A stretch of 64,000 nucleotides of DNA. It comes from Prostheceraeus crozeri (taxonomy: Eukaryota > Platyhelminthes > Polycladida > Euryleptidae). The stretch lies in assembly GCA_907163375.1 (NCBI GenBank), contig CAJQUW010006992.1:40712-104711 (forward strand), in the 5' to 3' direction. The notes under the pieces are model-generated. The model was not told where the DNA came from. It ran no database searches and worked only from the letters and a program-made list of their open reading frames with translations. The position numbers and the translations under genes were made by a program. Within the stretch, counting starts at the first letter, position 1. Each line of letters opens with the position of its first letter. Positions 1 to 10,688 of the stretch are shown here, in pieces.

Positions 1-849
1 ATCAATTCATTCATCTTTCTTTGCCAGACTTCTGGTGCAGAATTGATCCCAAATGGCATTCTTCTCCAACAGTATCTACCAAACGGTGTGTTAAAATGTT
101 GTTAGAAGACTCGAATTGTAATCAAGTTTAACTTGCCAAAACCCATCCTTTGCGTCTAAAACACTGAAAAATTTTGCATTTTGCAATCTTGTAGCAACAA
201 CTTCTACTGTTGGTAGTGGATAGTGCTCTCTTTTAATTGCCTTATTGAGATGTCGTGGATCAATATATATCCTCAATTTTCCAGGTTTACAAACTACAAC
301 CAAACTTGAAACCCAATCTGTTGATTCTGTCACTCTTTGTAAAATTCCTTCATATTCAAGTTTTGTCAGGTATTCTCGTAATTTGTCCCTGATTGCGATA
401 GGTATTTTTCTTGCAGGATTTATCACTGGTTTCACTGTTTCATCAATTGTAATTGAGTATTCACCAGGAATGCAACCAAATCCTCTAAATACATCATCAA
501 ATATAGATAAAATGTCCTCTGATTTTCGAGAACTCGTTACGCTAAGTACTTCCAACTCTGGGGTGCTAATCAGACACATTTCTTGACTCGTAGCTAAGCA
601 TAATAAAGGGTTAGCATTGATATACGCGACAATAACTTTCAGATCGCGTTTATAACCGTTAGGGTATTCAACGGATATGATAGTTGCTCCTGCAATTTTC
701 AGTCTCGATCCGTTGTACGTATCTATGCGAATATTGCCTTTTTTCATCTTGTTTCCGTATCTATCGCCGGTGATACGTACATGTACATATTCCTGAAAAG
801 GTAGTACGTTACAAGTGTCACCCACCCGCATCAATTTGCCAATTAACAT
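1..849 (-). pseudogene. Ty3/Gypsy pol fossil (protease to reverse transcriptase), runs off the window
   Basis: This is the pol region of an LTR retrotransposon. The amino-terminal part resembles the aspartic-protease/linker region. It is followed by a reverse transcriptase start with the Ty3/Gypsy hallmarks KIPIAIRDKLREYL, LVVVCKPGKLRIYIDP and FSVLDAKDGFWQV. At the window edge the minus strand still encodes the RMPFGINSAPE-type motif, so the element continues to the left. It lies directly downstream of the gag-like frame at 881-1783, in the usual order. It is a fossil, broken at least once in the visible part. RNase H, integrase and the 3' LTR lie outside the window. The family call is firm; the lineage within Ty3/Gypsy was not determined. 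Confidence 0.85.
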
Positions 850-880
850 CTATCAGTTTTCCAGATACGTAGAGACTTCA

Positions 881-1783
881 TTAATTTCCTTGTTTTGTCA
901 CTAGAGATGTGAAAATTTCATGGTCTTCCCGTTCATCGTCACTTAATGCATTTGCTTTGTTGTAGAATGATCGGCAACATCGTGCGAAGTGATTTTTTTT
1001 CTTGCATTTTTGACATGTTTGACCCCATGCTAGACATTTATCTTTACTAAAATAATGTTTTGTTCCACAGTATCTACAATCATTGTTATTGGGAGTCTTC
1101 ATGTTAGTATTTGGTTGTCTGAATTTGTAAGCTTGCTTTTTATTCTGTCGATAATTACATGTATTACTTTTCGGGAAATTATTCTTACTATTGTTCGGTA
1201 ATCGTTTCATGTTACTAACAAAATTAGTCTCATCAATAGCGCTTACCATGGCTTGACTGTGTTTCTGGGCTGTTTCAATGCTACGAATAATTTCTAAGAC
1301 GTATTTCAGGTCTGGATCAGGTTCTCTGAGCAATCTCTCTCTAACCTTGTCATCCTTTATACCAATGACAACATGATCGCGTAATTGCATGTCTTTATCT
1401 TTGAAATTACAATTTTCTGCAATTGTTCTCAAGGCGGTGACGTAATTGTCTATGGACTCTCCATCTTGTTGCTTTCGTCTGTAGAAGCGATATGTTTCAA
1501 ACAAAGTATTTTTTCGTGGGATACAATAATTCCTAAGTTCTTTCAGCACTGGTTCTATTTTCAATTCATCCCCAATTTTGTCAAATTCCAGTGTCTCATA
1601 TAGCTCTACTCCTTCTTCTCCTATTATAGTCAACAATGTAGCTACTCTTTCTTCGTCCGTCTTTGATTGTGATCCGACTGCAATTTCGTATCTCCTCCAT
1701 GCTTTCTCAAATTTCTTCCAATTTTCTGCGATATCGCCATTATGCAGGTTTAATTCTTTTGGTACAGGTATATTCGAAGCCAT
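881..1783 (-). pseudogene. Ty3/Gypsy gag-like fossil with zinc knuckles
   Basis: The 300-residue frame begins MASNIPVPKELNLHNGD, a start typical of invertebrate Ty3/Gypsy Gag. It has the capsid-like helical region (around WKKFEKAWRRYE and YRRKQQDGESIDNYV). The carboxyl end carries two Cys/His clusters, CRYCGTKHYF and CQKCKKKNHFARC; the second fits C-x2-C-x4-H-x4-C. Gag would package the element's RNA in virus-like particles. The frame itself looks open, but the element it belongs to is broken. The start codon sits immediately after the primer-binding-site-like stretch at 1785-1802, which supports the chosen start. Confidence 0.85.
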
Positions 1784-1784
1784 A

Positions 1785-1802
1785 CCGAATCTTCTGACAC
1801 CA
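1785..1802 (-). other. Primer-binding-site-like sequence of the Gypsy element
   Basis: On the minus strand the LTR end (…ATTACA) is followed at once by TGGTGTCAGAAGATTCGG. The TGG start is what a tRNA-primed minus-strand primer site shows, and TGGTGTCAGAAG is a common Ty3/Gypsy version. The tRNA species was not assigned. Confidence 0.65.
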
Positions 1803-1998
1803 TGTAATGTGTTTGTTCTATTGGATTTAAAACGAGCGTCTTTCTAGCTCCAGATGCTTTATTCAGTCATCATTACAGAAGTTCAACTCAATCTATGTAA
1901 TGCAAGATATTAGCATTCATATTTACATTAAATTCAAATCATAGCAATTCAGCTGACTCACTAAGGTCATCGAACTGGTCAAAGTTCATGGATATCAA
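1803..1998 (-). repeat. Part of the Gypsy 5' LTR
   Basis: The inner LTR edge is inferred at 1803, where the plus strand reads TGTAATGTGTTTG and the minus strand therefore ends in CA directly before the primer site. The outer edge is not visible: a piggyBac element begins at about 1999, apparently inside or at the edge of this LTR. The partner LTR is outside the window, so the boundary could not be confirmed by comparison. Confidence 0.5.
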
Positions 1999-4505
1999 CT
2001 CACGTTACAGCTCAGTTGCAAAACACCTTCATCGGTATAAGTGTCACGTTTTGTTGCATTCACAAAGGTCACCGATCTTGTCCTACTGCAGTCATCGTAA
2101 TGACCGCAATATCGCTATTAATCTCTCACTAGTTAGCGATGGTTGATTACTTGCCTTCCAAAGTTACCTCTTGATTACTCATTGCCATCTTCCCATGGGC
2201 GTATCAATAAACACACGCAACTATACATTTGAGAATACGGAAGAACGTTATCCCTCTGTGCGAACGCTCACTGGCGATATACGATACAGTGCAGACGTGT
2301 GACCACCAAACCTTGACTACGTGTTTCGTAAATTGCACAGTGATCTAACGTCAAACGATGACTCGACTAAGTTCTAAAGCCGCGATGGAATTGATCATGA
2401 ATCTCAGCGAAAACAATGATTCGTTCGACGAAAGTGCATCAGAAGACGAAATTTTCGGTGAACTGTCTCCCATCAACGTTGATGTCGATCACATACAGCA
2501 AGATGAAGAAGAAGATGGAGAAATTGATTTCTACGTTCAAAATGACACTGACAGCGAAAGTGACAGCAATGAAGTAGAGGAAGAGGTTCTACCTTCGGAA
2601 ATTCAAGTAAACGATATAATTTTCTCGACAGAGCCATTTCAGTCCAGGTCAAGAAACGAAATATCACGAACTTTCATCCGCGTAATCTGGCTCACCCATC
2701 ATCAGAGAAGGAGGCATTTCAGTTGTTTGTCAACGAAGAAATCGTCCTCATTATTTTGAGATACACAAATAGGAAAGTGAGCGACGTCATACGGACTGTC
2801 AGGAAAATTCATTCGTACATGTGTCCATTCACTTTCGACGAAATTTTATCTTGTCTGGCAATTTTACTGCGGGCTGGTCTCGAAAGAGACAATTTCACAT
2901 CGATAGAAGAATTGTGGAATCCTACCGAAGGAAGGCCATTCTTTCGGGCCGTGGTCAGCATTCTGCGATTCAAATTTTTTCTTCGCACCGCGAGGTTCGA
3001 TAACTTTCAAAATCGGGAAGAACGTCTGAAGGATGATCGCCTCACTGCCATACGGGAGATATGGGACTTGTTCCAACGCAACTTAATGAGATTTTATGTA
3101 CCTGATACTGTCCTAACCGTTGATGAGCAGCTTGTCGGATACCGGGGCAAGGTACCCGGAAGAACATATTTACCGTCAAAGCCTGCTAAATATGGAATCA
3201 AGATATTTTGGCTTTGTGAGGCCAAGAGTGGTTTTGCTCTGAATTCAATTATCTACACCGGAAAGAAAGACAACAAAGTTCACAGAAATCTCGGAAAAGA
3301 TGTAGTGATGGAATTGTGCGTACCAGTGTATGGATCTCGTCGAGATATTGTGACAGATAATTATTTCACCAGTCATTCTCTCGCTACTTCACTACTCGAG
3401 AAAGATTTAATTGCTCGGGACCGTGAGGCTAAACAGAAGAGAAATTCCCCCACAATTGAAAAGTAAGGATCGCCAGCCTAATTCTTCAGTTTTCGTTCAT
3501 GATCACGAAAACAAGATTGTCATGGTTTCCTACTGTCCGAAGAAGAACCGAAACGTTGTGTTGCTAAGCTCATCTCACTATGGCAATGAAATTGTTCCGG
3601 AATCGTCAATGAAACCACGAATGATAATCGACTACAACTTCGGGAGTGGAAAGGAGTGGACCAGTTCGATGAGAACATTGAGGAATTTACATGCAGGAGA
3701 AAGACAGTTCGTTGGCCGTTACTTCTTTTTTATAATATGCTTGATGTGTCGGCTTTCAACGCTTTTCTCATAATGAAACACGACGGTTATCCAAACTCTC
3801 GGCGACATTTCATGAAACAGTTGAGTTTGATGTTGGCCAAACCATATGCAGAAACGAGACACAAGAAAAGCCGTAACTTGCAGCGTGCTACGAAATATGC
3901 CGCAGAGATCTTGGGGTTTACGCAACCAGCAACTTCTCTTCCTTTGACCACTCTTCAATCAAAATTTGGCCGTTGCAAAGTGTGCTCATCAGTGTCTCGC
4001 TCGTCATGTGATCTCTGTCAAAACTTCGTGTGTCCTCGTCATTGCAGAGTAGCGAAGCTCACAAAGTGCTTATACTATTGAGAATCTGAGCTGTAGCCTA
4101 CGATCTGTGTATCGTAGAATTGAATGAAAATAACCTTGAATATTTTGTGTACGCTGTTTTTTAATGTACAATTCTATATTATTTGAACATGCACATGCAA
4201 GCAGATATAGACATTAAGGAAGTTGAAAGTTGTTGCCTTTTCTGCGTATCGGATTAATCGCATTTATACTGTAATCGATTTAAATTGTAGGCCTATACGT
4301 GTATAATGTTTTATTTCAGTTAGTAACCAGTTCTGTATGTTCCACTTTCAATTACCTAAAAGTCATCAGAACAAAAATATCGAATCTCTTAAGAAAAATG
4401 TAATAGATAGAGATGAAAAATCATTGGATGCATTTAGAAGACATTTGCAACAAAATGTGACACTTATACCGATGAGGGTGCTCCAAAGTTGCATACCGAT
4501 AAGGG
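1999..4505 (+). mobile_element. Decayed piggyBac-type DNA transposon
   Basis: Inverted repeats flank the transposase. On the left, around 2017-2058, the sequence reads CACCTTCATCGGTATAAG then GTGTCACGTTTTGTTGCA. The reverse complement of 4443-4487 gives CACCCTCATCGGTATAAG then GTGTCACATTTTGTTGCA. The right end is CCGATAAGGG followed by TTAA at 4506-4509, the piggyBac target. The matching left target reads TCAA at 1995-1998, a decayed TTAA. The left terminal 20 bases are much more diverged than the right ones, so the left edge is approximate. The element lies against the Gypsy LTR and is probably inserted in it. Confidence 0.75.
2358..4081 (+). pseudogene. piggyBac transposase, frameshifted
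   Basis: The order matches DDE_Tnp_1_7 (piggyBac) transposases: an acidic head (SENNDSFDESASEDE), the core YMCPFTFDEILSCLAIL and FRTARFDNF, the catalytic-type motifs LTVDEQLVGYRG and IVTDNYFTS, then DQFDENIEEFTCRRKTVRWP as the third acidic motif. The tail is a Cys-rich finger, CKVCSSVSRSSCDLC then CPRHC. The reading frame changes near 2665, near 3405 and near 3655, so this copy has about three frameshifts and cannot make a full protein. Length, about 570 codons in total, is normal for the family. Its terminal repeats lie 360 bp upstream and 425 bp downstream. Confidence 0.88.
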
Positions 4506-4509
4506 TTAA

Positions 4510-5859
4510 GTTTCAAAATAGATTATGAAGCATGATGGAAAATTGACGCCGTCAATTTCAGGATTGGTTGATATTTTGGCAATTGACGCCGTCAAATTTT
4601 TTCATTGACGCGTATAACACTGGAAACTAGTATCGTGATTGAAGGCTGGATGATTGGCTTCATGATTGAAGGCTGGCTTCATCATTGGAGTTGCCGCTCG
4701 AAGTATGATTCTAGAAATTACCGCAGATTCCGGCTTCGCAGCGATGAGAGTATTGCGCCGGAACCCTTATTTGTTTTTCCAGTGTATGGGTGCAGTGAGG
4801 GTGTAACCGATTACCTATCGCAGTGGACTTTATTTGCTTGTTTTCAACCTCGACCTAAGTATCACAAGGTGACCAAACGTCCCGGTGTGACAGTCCCGAT
4901 TTCGGCGAATTTGCCCCAGTGTTCTGAAAGTGTCTGTCGGGACAGATGTATGTTTCGGTTTTGCCGCATCTCAGTGCTTTAGGTCAATTACAGATCTTTT
5001 CTGCTAAATTCAGTCTAAATTTTCGTCATGCAGTTGAAAGTGAAGATGTTTACACAATGGGTCAACTTACAAAGTGTTCGCTAGGCTCAAATGCCCCATA
5101 CAAGTTCTTATTTCAGGGATGTGATATATCCCTGATTTATCAGGAAATTCTGATCTTTTGAGTTGATTAAACTATAACCAGGCAGTCTGTGAATGTCCTT
5201 AACTATTGGTTTTGAACAGGCATGTGATTGGCCCACAAATCCCACAAATTCCACAAATTTTAGGATAACCAGCAATTCCGACTGAATTTTTACTTCTCGA
5301 CGCACAAATGAATGTTCGGATAAACATTAGAGCAACTTGTTCAATTCTCACATTGTTGTAACGCGTATATTGCTTTTGTGCGCGTATATATGATGATTCA
5401 CAAATTTCGATAAATTCTATAAACTTCTTTCCAATGTTATTGCAAGGTCTTCATCAATAAAGTCAGTGTTTCGTTACTGCTTCTTGCTAACAAATTCTAG
5501 TTCGACAAAATATGGATGATCTGGTTCAGAAATTTTCAGTAAACTCGTTTTCAGCCAAATTTCTGGAATGCAGTTCAGTCTGAGAGTATTATTGTTTCGT
5601 TATATCTGGAATTATGTATTTTTCTTCATTAGTTTTTCAAGGGACCGGTTAAATTCGTTCGTTATACCCGGATTCGTTATAAAGGGAGTTAACTATTATT
5701 ATGTGTATACCAAATTGTGTATGCGGCGCGCAGCTCAAGCGGAACAAAGCAACGTCTTTAGTTTGCGGCCAATTTCAAAGTCTCGCATGTTTACGGGATG
5801 GTGGATGGTGCATGGGAAATGAAAAATTCCCTTGAACATTCAAAATAGGCTATACTCTG
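4510..5859. other. No gene recognised; two short palindromes
   Basis: Short open frames here (for example at 4605-4982) have no recognisable domains. The palindromic word TTGACGCCGTCAA occurs twice, at 4543-4555 and 4583-4595, with a third partial copy just after 4600. This may be the edge of an unrecognised repeat. Otherwise nothing is seen. Confidence 0.4.
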
Positions 5860-6022
5860 TTGAGCAAACTAGCAAAATGTCTTCGAATTGTATCACATGG
5901 GAATGCTGATCCTGAGCGCGGATTTAGCGAGAACCAGCACGTTTTTGCAAATGAGCGCTCTCTCTTGTCTCAGGATTTCATCATAGGTCTCAGAACCGTT
6001 AGGTATGTCTTGGATCTCAATG
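5860..6022 (+). pseudogene. hAT-type transposase carboxyl-terminal scrap
   Basis: The frame reads LRIVSHGNADPERGFSENQH, then SLLSQDFIIGLRTVRYVL. The HGNADPERGFS block resembles the carboxyl-terminal dimerisation region of hAT-like transposases seen in many invertebrate elements (consensus near SHGNAxxERGFS). Only about 50 residues are recognisable; the rest of the transposase is absent. Just downstream, at about 6030-6060, lies AGTCCTATCAAAATGATAGG followed by ACTCCGACTCC, the same subterminal hairpin found at the hAT ends at 26100 and 44830. The piece therefore probably belongs to that family. Confidence 0.5.
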
Positions 6023-6060
6023 GCAAGGATGTGCAGTCCTATCAAAATGATAGGACTCCG

Positions 6061-7536
6061 ACTCCCAGTGGCGTCGCGTGCGCCCAGACCATAGGCCTTT
6101 ACTCGGCATCGGAATACTATTTCTATACCAGACATTTTTCATGTTACAACATTAATTTTCATAAAAGTTGAAATTTTAGTAACAATTTCCCGAACATTTT
6201 TTAAGGCCAAGCAAATATGTACATGAGAAGTGATTGCTCATGTCTCTTAACCGCATTACTCAAGGAACTGACTACTATATCCTCTCTCTGCCCAGACCAC
6301 ATTTTCTCGAGAAAAAAGGAGGCAAGGTAAACAGCTTCTTGCGTTTCTCATGGCCGGTCAGCCGGTCACATGATTGAAATTTTGATGCATTAAAATGTCT
6401 TGTGTATTTCTTATTTCTTTCTCTGTGATTACTTTCAATTTTTATATCAGGTGTTGGCCTACCTTGCTTGACGACTGTCATCTTTTCAGTATATTCCCTT
6501 GGAACGAAAGGCGTGGTTATGATCTCATCTGCAGTACTAAACATAGTGTCACATCAATCACGCAAAAACAAATTATGGAATTCTACCGAATCTGGGTGTT
6601 CGAATCAGATGCATTACTCTGCATTCATTGGAGAACGCTCATCATCTAATCGCAGTCTTGTCTGAACGTCAGCCATCTGCTACTGTTGACGTAGTGGCCT
6701 CTCTGACATCAAGCGAATCCAGGAACAATTGAGTTGCGCTTCCCTTACTATATTTAGATACCGCGCCTCGATCAAGAATCGCGTAGAGTTTCATTGCAAA
6801 AATTGGAGAAGCAAAGCATCATGTCTATTGGAAAAGCCAATACTGGCGCGGGCGCGTGCGCTTGCAAGTTGATGAACACGCATATTCCAAATAATCTTAA
6901 ATGCATTGCCAAATTCCTTCAAAAAAGCTAAAGATTTGCGACAGTCTACTACAGGGAACACAAACTGAATGACATTTAGAAGCAAATTTTTCTCCTTTCC
7001 TTCCTGAATACGATTTTTTTGTTGTTGAAATTGACCGCACGCTTGAAATGTACTTTTGATGTCTGAGTTTCAATAGTTGTGTTTGAAACATGAATGTTTT
7101 TGTTCACACACATGTTCCCCATATTTTTCCATGTTTTCCAAAGTATTTGGAAATAAACATTTATTAACTTACTGACTTATTGACTTATGAACTTACTGCC
7201 CCACACGCACATAACTTTCTTTCGCTCTGTCTGAACATCAATGATCCGTCTGAACACACGACCAGCTTGTGTGTCTAATTGTTCGAAGAAAACAGCTGTG
7301 ATTCGAGCACGTGCTGCAAAACTGTTCAATGAGGTTGAGCGCTGACTTTGAGACGGAAAGCTGTGCACAGCTGTCACGAGAAGCTATCGAATTTAAATGA
7401 ATGATGACACTGTTCAATTTTATAATTGTTGGAAAATTATTTTTGAGGATTCGCCGAAGGCCTCGCAGGTACGGAGAAGACGCCACTGCCGATTGGGTTG
7501 ATAGGACTATACCTAAACCTATTTTTAGGGATCATT
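6061..7536. other. No gene recognised
   Basis: Only short, unconvincing frames occur, on both strands. A GC-rich patch (GGCGCGGGCGCGTGCGC) lies near 6845. A short imprecise repeat of the word CTTACTGACTTATTG lies near 7160-7195. The last ~40 bases before 7537 loosely resemble the sequence left of the insertion at 46259. Confidence 0.4.
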
Positions 7537-7542
7537 GCTGTA
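7537..7542. repeat. Target-site duplication GCTGTA, left of Polinton 1
   Basis: GCTGTA stands immediately before the AG that opens the left terminal repeat and is repeated exactly after the CT that closes the right one (25588-25593). Six bases is the duplication length known for Polintons. Confidence 0.9.
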
Positions 7543-8033
7543 AGTAATGGGCAAAAGACCGTTCCAGGCCACCATAAAATTCAAGAAAATAGTATCTTTA
7601 AAAACGACATAAATTCATGAATTTGAACCCTTTTTCAGGTTTTTAAGACCTAAATACATGAATTTAGTCCATTCAAAAAGTACCATTTTTGAAAGAATGG
7701 TACTTTTTAAAAACGACATAAATTCATGAATTTGAACCCTTTTTCAGGTTATGAAGACCTAAATTCACAAATTTGGGCGTTTTTAAAAATACCCAATTTT
7801 CAAATTTTTCAAAATCTCAAATTTGAGAATTACAATTTTCACCGCTTAAATCATGACCGTTCCAGGACACCGAAAAAATCAGAAAAGTTAAGAATCTCAA
7901 AATTTGAGAATTACAATTTTCACCCCCGCCAAAATCATGACCGTTCCAGGACACCGAAAATTAGTATTTTTAAAAACGTCTTTTAAATCCATTTTTCAGG
8001 TTTTTAAAATATATCATGTGACTAAAAATATTT
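7543..8033 (+). repeat. Left terminal inverted repeat of Polinton 1
   Basis: It matches 25099-25587 in reverse complement, from AGTAATGGGC to TGACTAAAAATATTT. Internally it is repetitive: the word AAATTCATGAATTTGAACCC recurs, and CATGACCGTTCCAGGACACC occurs twice. The first gene starts nine bases inside its inner edge. Confidence 0.93.
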
Positions 8034-8041
8034 CTTTAAAA

Positions 8042-8770
8042 ATGGAAGAAACAAAAGTGGAAGGAACTTCAGAAATGGAAGGAACCTCAAGAATATATCC
8101 TTCGTTATCATATGAACGTAGTTGTACTTTAATGGACATTGAAAAGATTAACATTGAAAAAATGAATAAAGAAAAGCACAAAGATAGAGTTAGGTATATG
8201 AAAGATAAGGAATCTCAATTATTATTAAGATTAGAGCATTATAAAAAATTAAGAAAGAGATGGACTAAAGTTAAGAATGTAACACAAGGAATTGGCATAT
8301 TCTTAACAATAAGTTTAGGTGCTTTAACAATTGTTATATCTTCAGGTGTTTTAGTAATTCCAGTAGTTGCTACAGCTTTAACAGGTACGGGTGTTTTTGC
8401 AACTTCACTTGTTACAATGTTAGATAAATCTTTAATAACTAAGAAACGAAAATCATTAAAAACTAAGCATTTACATATTAAAGAAGTCTATGATAAACTA
8501 CATTACTACTTTCAGAGAGTATGTGATGATAATGTTATTACGTTAGATGAGATTGAAAAATTTGATCAAATAGCTAATGAAGTAAATCAAATATCATTTC
8601 AATCACAGACAGAAAAAGTTGATGATAAAAATAAAAAGGATGGCAAAATTTCTAGTGATGCTAAAATTTCTAATGAAGAAAATGACAATTTTTTTTTAGA
8701 AGAGCTAAAAACTTTAAGCGAAAATTTAAGCAAAACTTTATTGAACAAAACTTTATTAAACAAAACCTAA
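8042..8770 (+). CDS. Membrane-hairpin protein of Polinton 1 (unknown function)
   Basis: The protein has 242 residues. The ATG at 8042 was chosen because it follows TTTAAAA, as the other genes of the element do, and because it matches the start in Polinton 2; an upstream ATG at 7904 lies in the terminal repeat. A basic region (KHKDRVRYMKDKE, then LRKRWTKVKNV) precedes a ~45-residue hydrophobic stretch, GIGIFLTISLGALTIV to VFATSLVTML, long enough for two membrane passes. Then comes a conserved HYYFQRVCDDNVITLDEIE block and a variable charged tail. The counterpart in Polinton 2 is at 27818-28402. The function is not recognised; a membrane-active or envelope role is only inference. Confidence 0.8.
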   Translation: MEETKVEGTSEMEGTSRIYPSLSYERSCTLMDIEKINIEKMNKEKHKDRVRYMKDKESQLLLRLEHYKKLRKRWTKVKNVTQGIGIFLTISLGALTIVISSGVLVIPVVATALTGTGVFATSLVTMLDKSLITKKRKSLKTKHLHIKEVYDKLHYYFQRVCDDNVITLDEIEKFDQIANEVNQISFQSQTEKVDDKNKKDGKISSDAKISNEENDNFFLEELKTLSENLSKTLLNKTLLNKT

Positions 8771-8891
8771 AACGAGAAAACTTTAAACGAAAAGATGTCA
8801 AACAACAAAGCAATAAAAAAATAATTTGTTCAGTAAAATGTTTTTGTTGTATTCCAATGTTACCACAAAATTCAAATATTATATTTTAAAA

Positions 8892-9716
8892 ATGGATAAA
8901 ATTAGAGCTGATAATTTTAAAAGAATAAAACAATTAGAAGAGTTAATAAAACAAAGAAATATTATGAAAGAAAATCATCTTCAACATAGAATGATAAAAG
9001 CTGGTATTCAATCTGATATGTTTGAAAAAATGCAGCAAACCGAACAAGTAAAAACTGCTTTTGAAAAAACTATGAAACCATTTAAAACTCTTGAAAAAGA
9101 AAGTACAAATAATGATAAACAAATTGATATAACAGATCCAGAGCACAAAACTATATTAGATGACTATGGATTACTAGAATCAAACATTAATAAGAAATTA
9201 CCAAAATCTATGCAATTTGAACATTCTATTTCATTTATAGATGGAAAAACAATACCTAGATTTTATCTCGGACAAAAAGAAATATTTCCACAACCTTTTC
9301 GAGGTATAATTTTTTCACCAGATAAATCTCCTTTTAATTTAGATAGAAATTTTGTTAATCTTTTAAGAGGAGCAGATTTAAATAATTATGCTGTAGAAGA
9401 TCTCATAAAATATAAAGCTATGTTAGACATAGTTGGTGCAGTAAAATCTCTTAGACGTTATAAACAATTAGAAAATTTATTATCAACGGGAGTTAAAGTA
9501 GGGAAAGGTTTATCTGAAAAACAGAAAACTGAAACAACTGTATTTTTACCAGATGATCCACAAGAATTACTAAATAGATTAAATATTTTAATATCTGCAA
9601 TAAAAGAAGGACATAATTCTAGTTTCAATGAAATTCATGCTATATTGAAAAGACTGTTAGAAAAGAAGATTCTAAATGAAGAGGATTATAAAAGTATAAC
9701 GAACCGAATGTTCTAG
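8892..9716 (+). CDS. Conserved Polinton protein, coiled-coil head (unknown)
   Basis: The protein has 274 residues. The start at 8892 follows ATTTTAAAA and matches the second element; an in-frame ATG 66 bp upstream is less likely. The first ~80 residues are a charged heptad-like helix (FKRIKQLEELIKQRN). The centre carries LLESNINKKLPKSMQFEH and RGIIFSPDKSPFNLDR, strongly conserved with the counterpart at 28505-29302. No enzyme motif is visible. It lies between the membrane protein and the penton gene, so a minor virion role is plausible but not shown. Its last codon lies in a palindromic mini-element (9711-9728). Confidence 0.8.
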   Translation: MDKIRADNFKRIKQLEELIKQRNIMKENHLQHRMIKAGIQSDMFEKMQQTEQVKTAFEKTMKPFKTLEKESTNNDKQIDITDPEHKTILDDYGLLESNINKKLPKSMQFEHSISFIDGKTIPRFYLGQKEIFPQPFRGIIFSPDKSPFNLDRNFVNLLRGADLNNYAVEDLIKYKAMLDIVGAVKSLRRYKQLENLLSTGVKVGKGLSEKQKTETTVFLPDDPQELLNRLNILISAIKEGHNSSFNEIHAILKRLLEKKILNEEDYKSITNRMF

Positions 9717-9728
9717 GGCTTCGCCCGT
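9711..9728. repeat. Palindromic mini-element copy
   Basis: TTCTAGGGCTTCGCCCGTA includes the hairpin GGGC-TTC-GCCC. It is the same word found in frame inside the polymerase and clamp-like genes, but here it supplies the stop codon of the preceding gene. Confidence 0.8.
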
Positions 9729-9811
9729 AGCTGAAATATGTTGTTGTTTTTAATTTTTTATAAAAAAAATATTTCATAAAAAAATATTTATTTAATTTTT
9801 TTAGTTTAAAA

Positions 9812-10600
9812 ATGTGTTCAGCAGATTTAGACAAAATTAATAATCATTTAGAAAATTTAACAGAGATTTTGGGTTCATCAAAATTTAGTACGACGTTAAA
9901 AATTATAACAACTACTTCATCACACACTTGTAATTTAGAACCCATTCTACATTTGGAACAAAATAAAAATTATCAAATTGCATTGACTAGTTTCTCTACA
10001 TTTAACACTATTCAAAACGTTATCAAAGATGTGAATGATCAATTTAGATATTCTACTGATAAAGGCAAAACATGGAAAATACTAACTTTTCTTCCTGGTT
10101 CTTACGAAGTTGAAACAATATCAAATGAAATTAAGAGACATTTAGGTATACCATTTAAAGATAAGAAACAATTACATTTTGCAGTTGAACCGGCAGTTAA
10201 TAAATTTTCTCTTACTTTAGACGAAGATCATCAAGTTGATTTTAATCATGATAGATCATTGTCAAAGCTATTAGGATTTAATAAACAAACCTATAGTCAA
10301 GGTTATCATTTAGGTGAGAAGATTCCAAAAATAACTGAAATAAATTCAATTGTTGTACATTGTGACATTATTGAAGGAGGATATATAAATGGTAAATTAT
10401 CAAATTTAATATTCAGTTTTCCAGCTTTTACTGTACCCATTGGTTATAGATTAAATGTAATTCCACAAACATTAATATATTTCCCTATTACAAGAAAAAC
10501 TATTAACAACATTGGCATTAGAATCACTGATGAAAAAGGACAAGAAATAAATTTTGGAGGTGAAGAGATTATGATAGATCTTTTGGTTCGGGAGGTATAA
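9812..10600 (+). CDS. Penton-like minor capsid protein (single jelly roll)
   Basis: The protein has 262 residues, the normal size for the Polinton/adintovirus penton (minor capsid) protein, which forms the icosahedral vertices. The sequence shows the family's carboxyl-terminal β-strand pattern: INSIVVHCDIIEGGYINGK near residues 178-196, then FTVPIGYRLNV, QTLIYFPITRKTIN and the terminal INFGGEEIMIDLLVREV. The amino end is a short helix (LDKINNHLENLTEIL). The start follows TAGTTTAAAA. The counterpart at 29316-30104 is highly similar. It is followed by the packaging ATPase on the same strand, the usual Polinton order. It appears whole. Confidence 0.88.
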   Translation: MCSADLDKINNHLENLTEILGSSKFSTTLKIITTTSSHTCNLEPILHLEQNKNYQIALTSFSTFNTIQNVIKDVNDQFRYSTDKGKTWKILTFLPGSYEVETISNEIKRHLGIPFKDKKQLHFAVEPAVNKFSLTLDEDHQVDFNHDRSLSKLLGFNKQTYSQGYHLGEKIPKITEINSIVVHCDIIEGGYINGKLSNLIFSFPAFTVPIGYRLNVIPQTLIYFPITRKTINNIGIRITDEKGQEINFGGEEIMIDLLVREV

Positions 10601-10688
10601 ACTCCCACGCGAAGCTAGAGAAGTTTAATTTTCTTCTTCTTTAGAAACAAAAAATAAAAAAAATAAAAATAAATTTTTTTATTAAAAA

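Noticed and set aside
4605-4982. 125-residue plus-strand frame
   Set aside because: Mixed composition, no motif and no splice or promoter context; probably chance.
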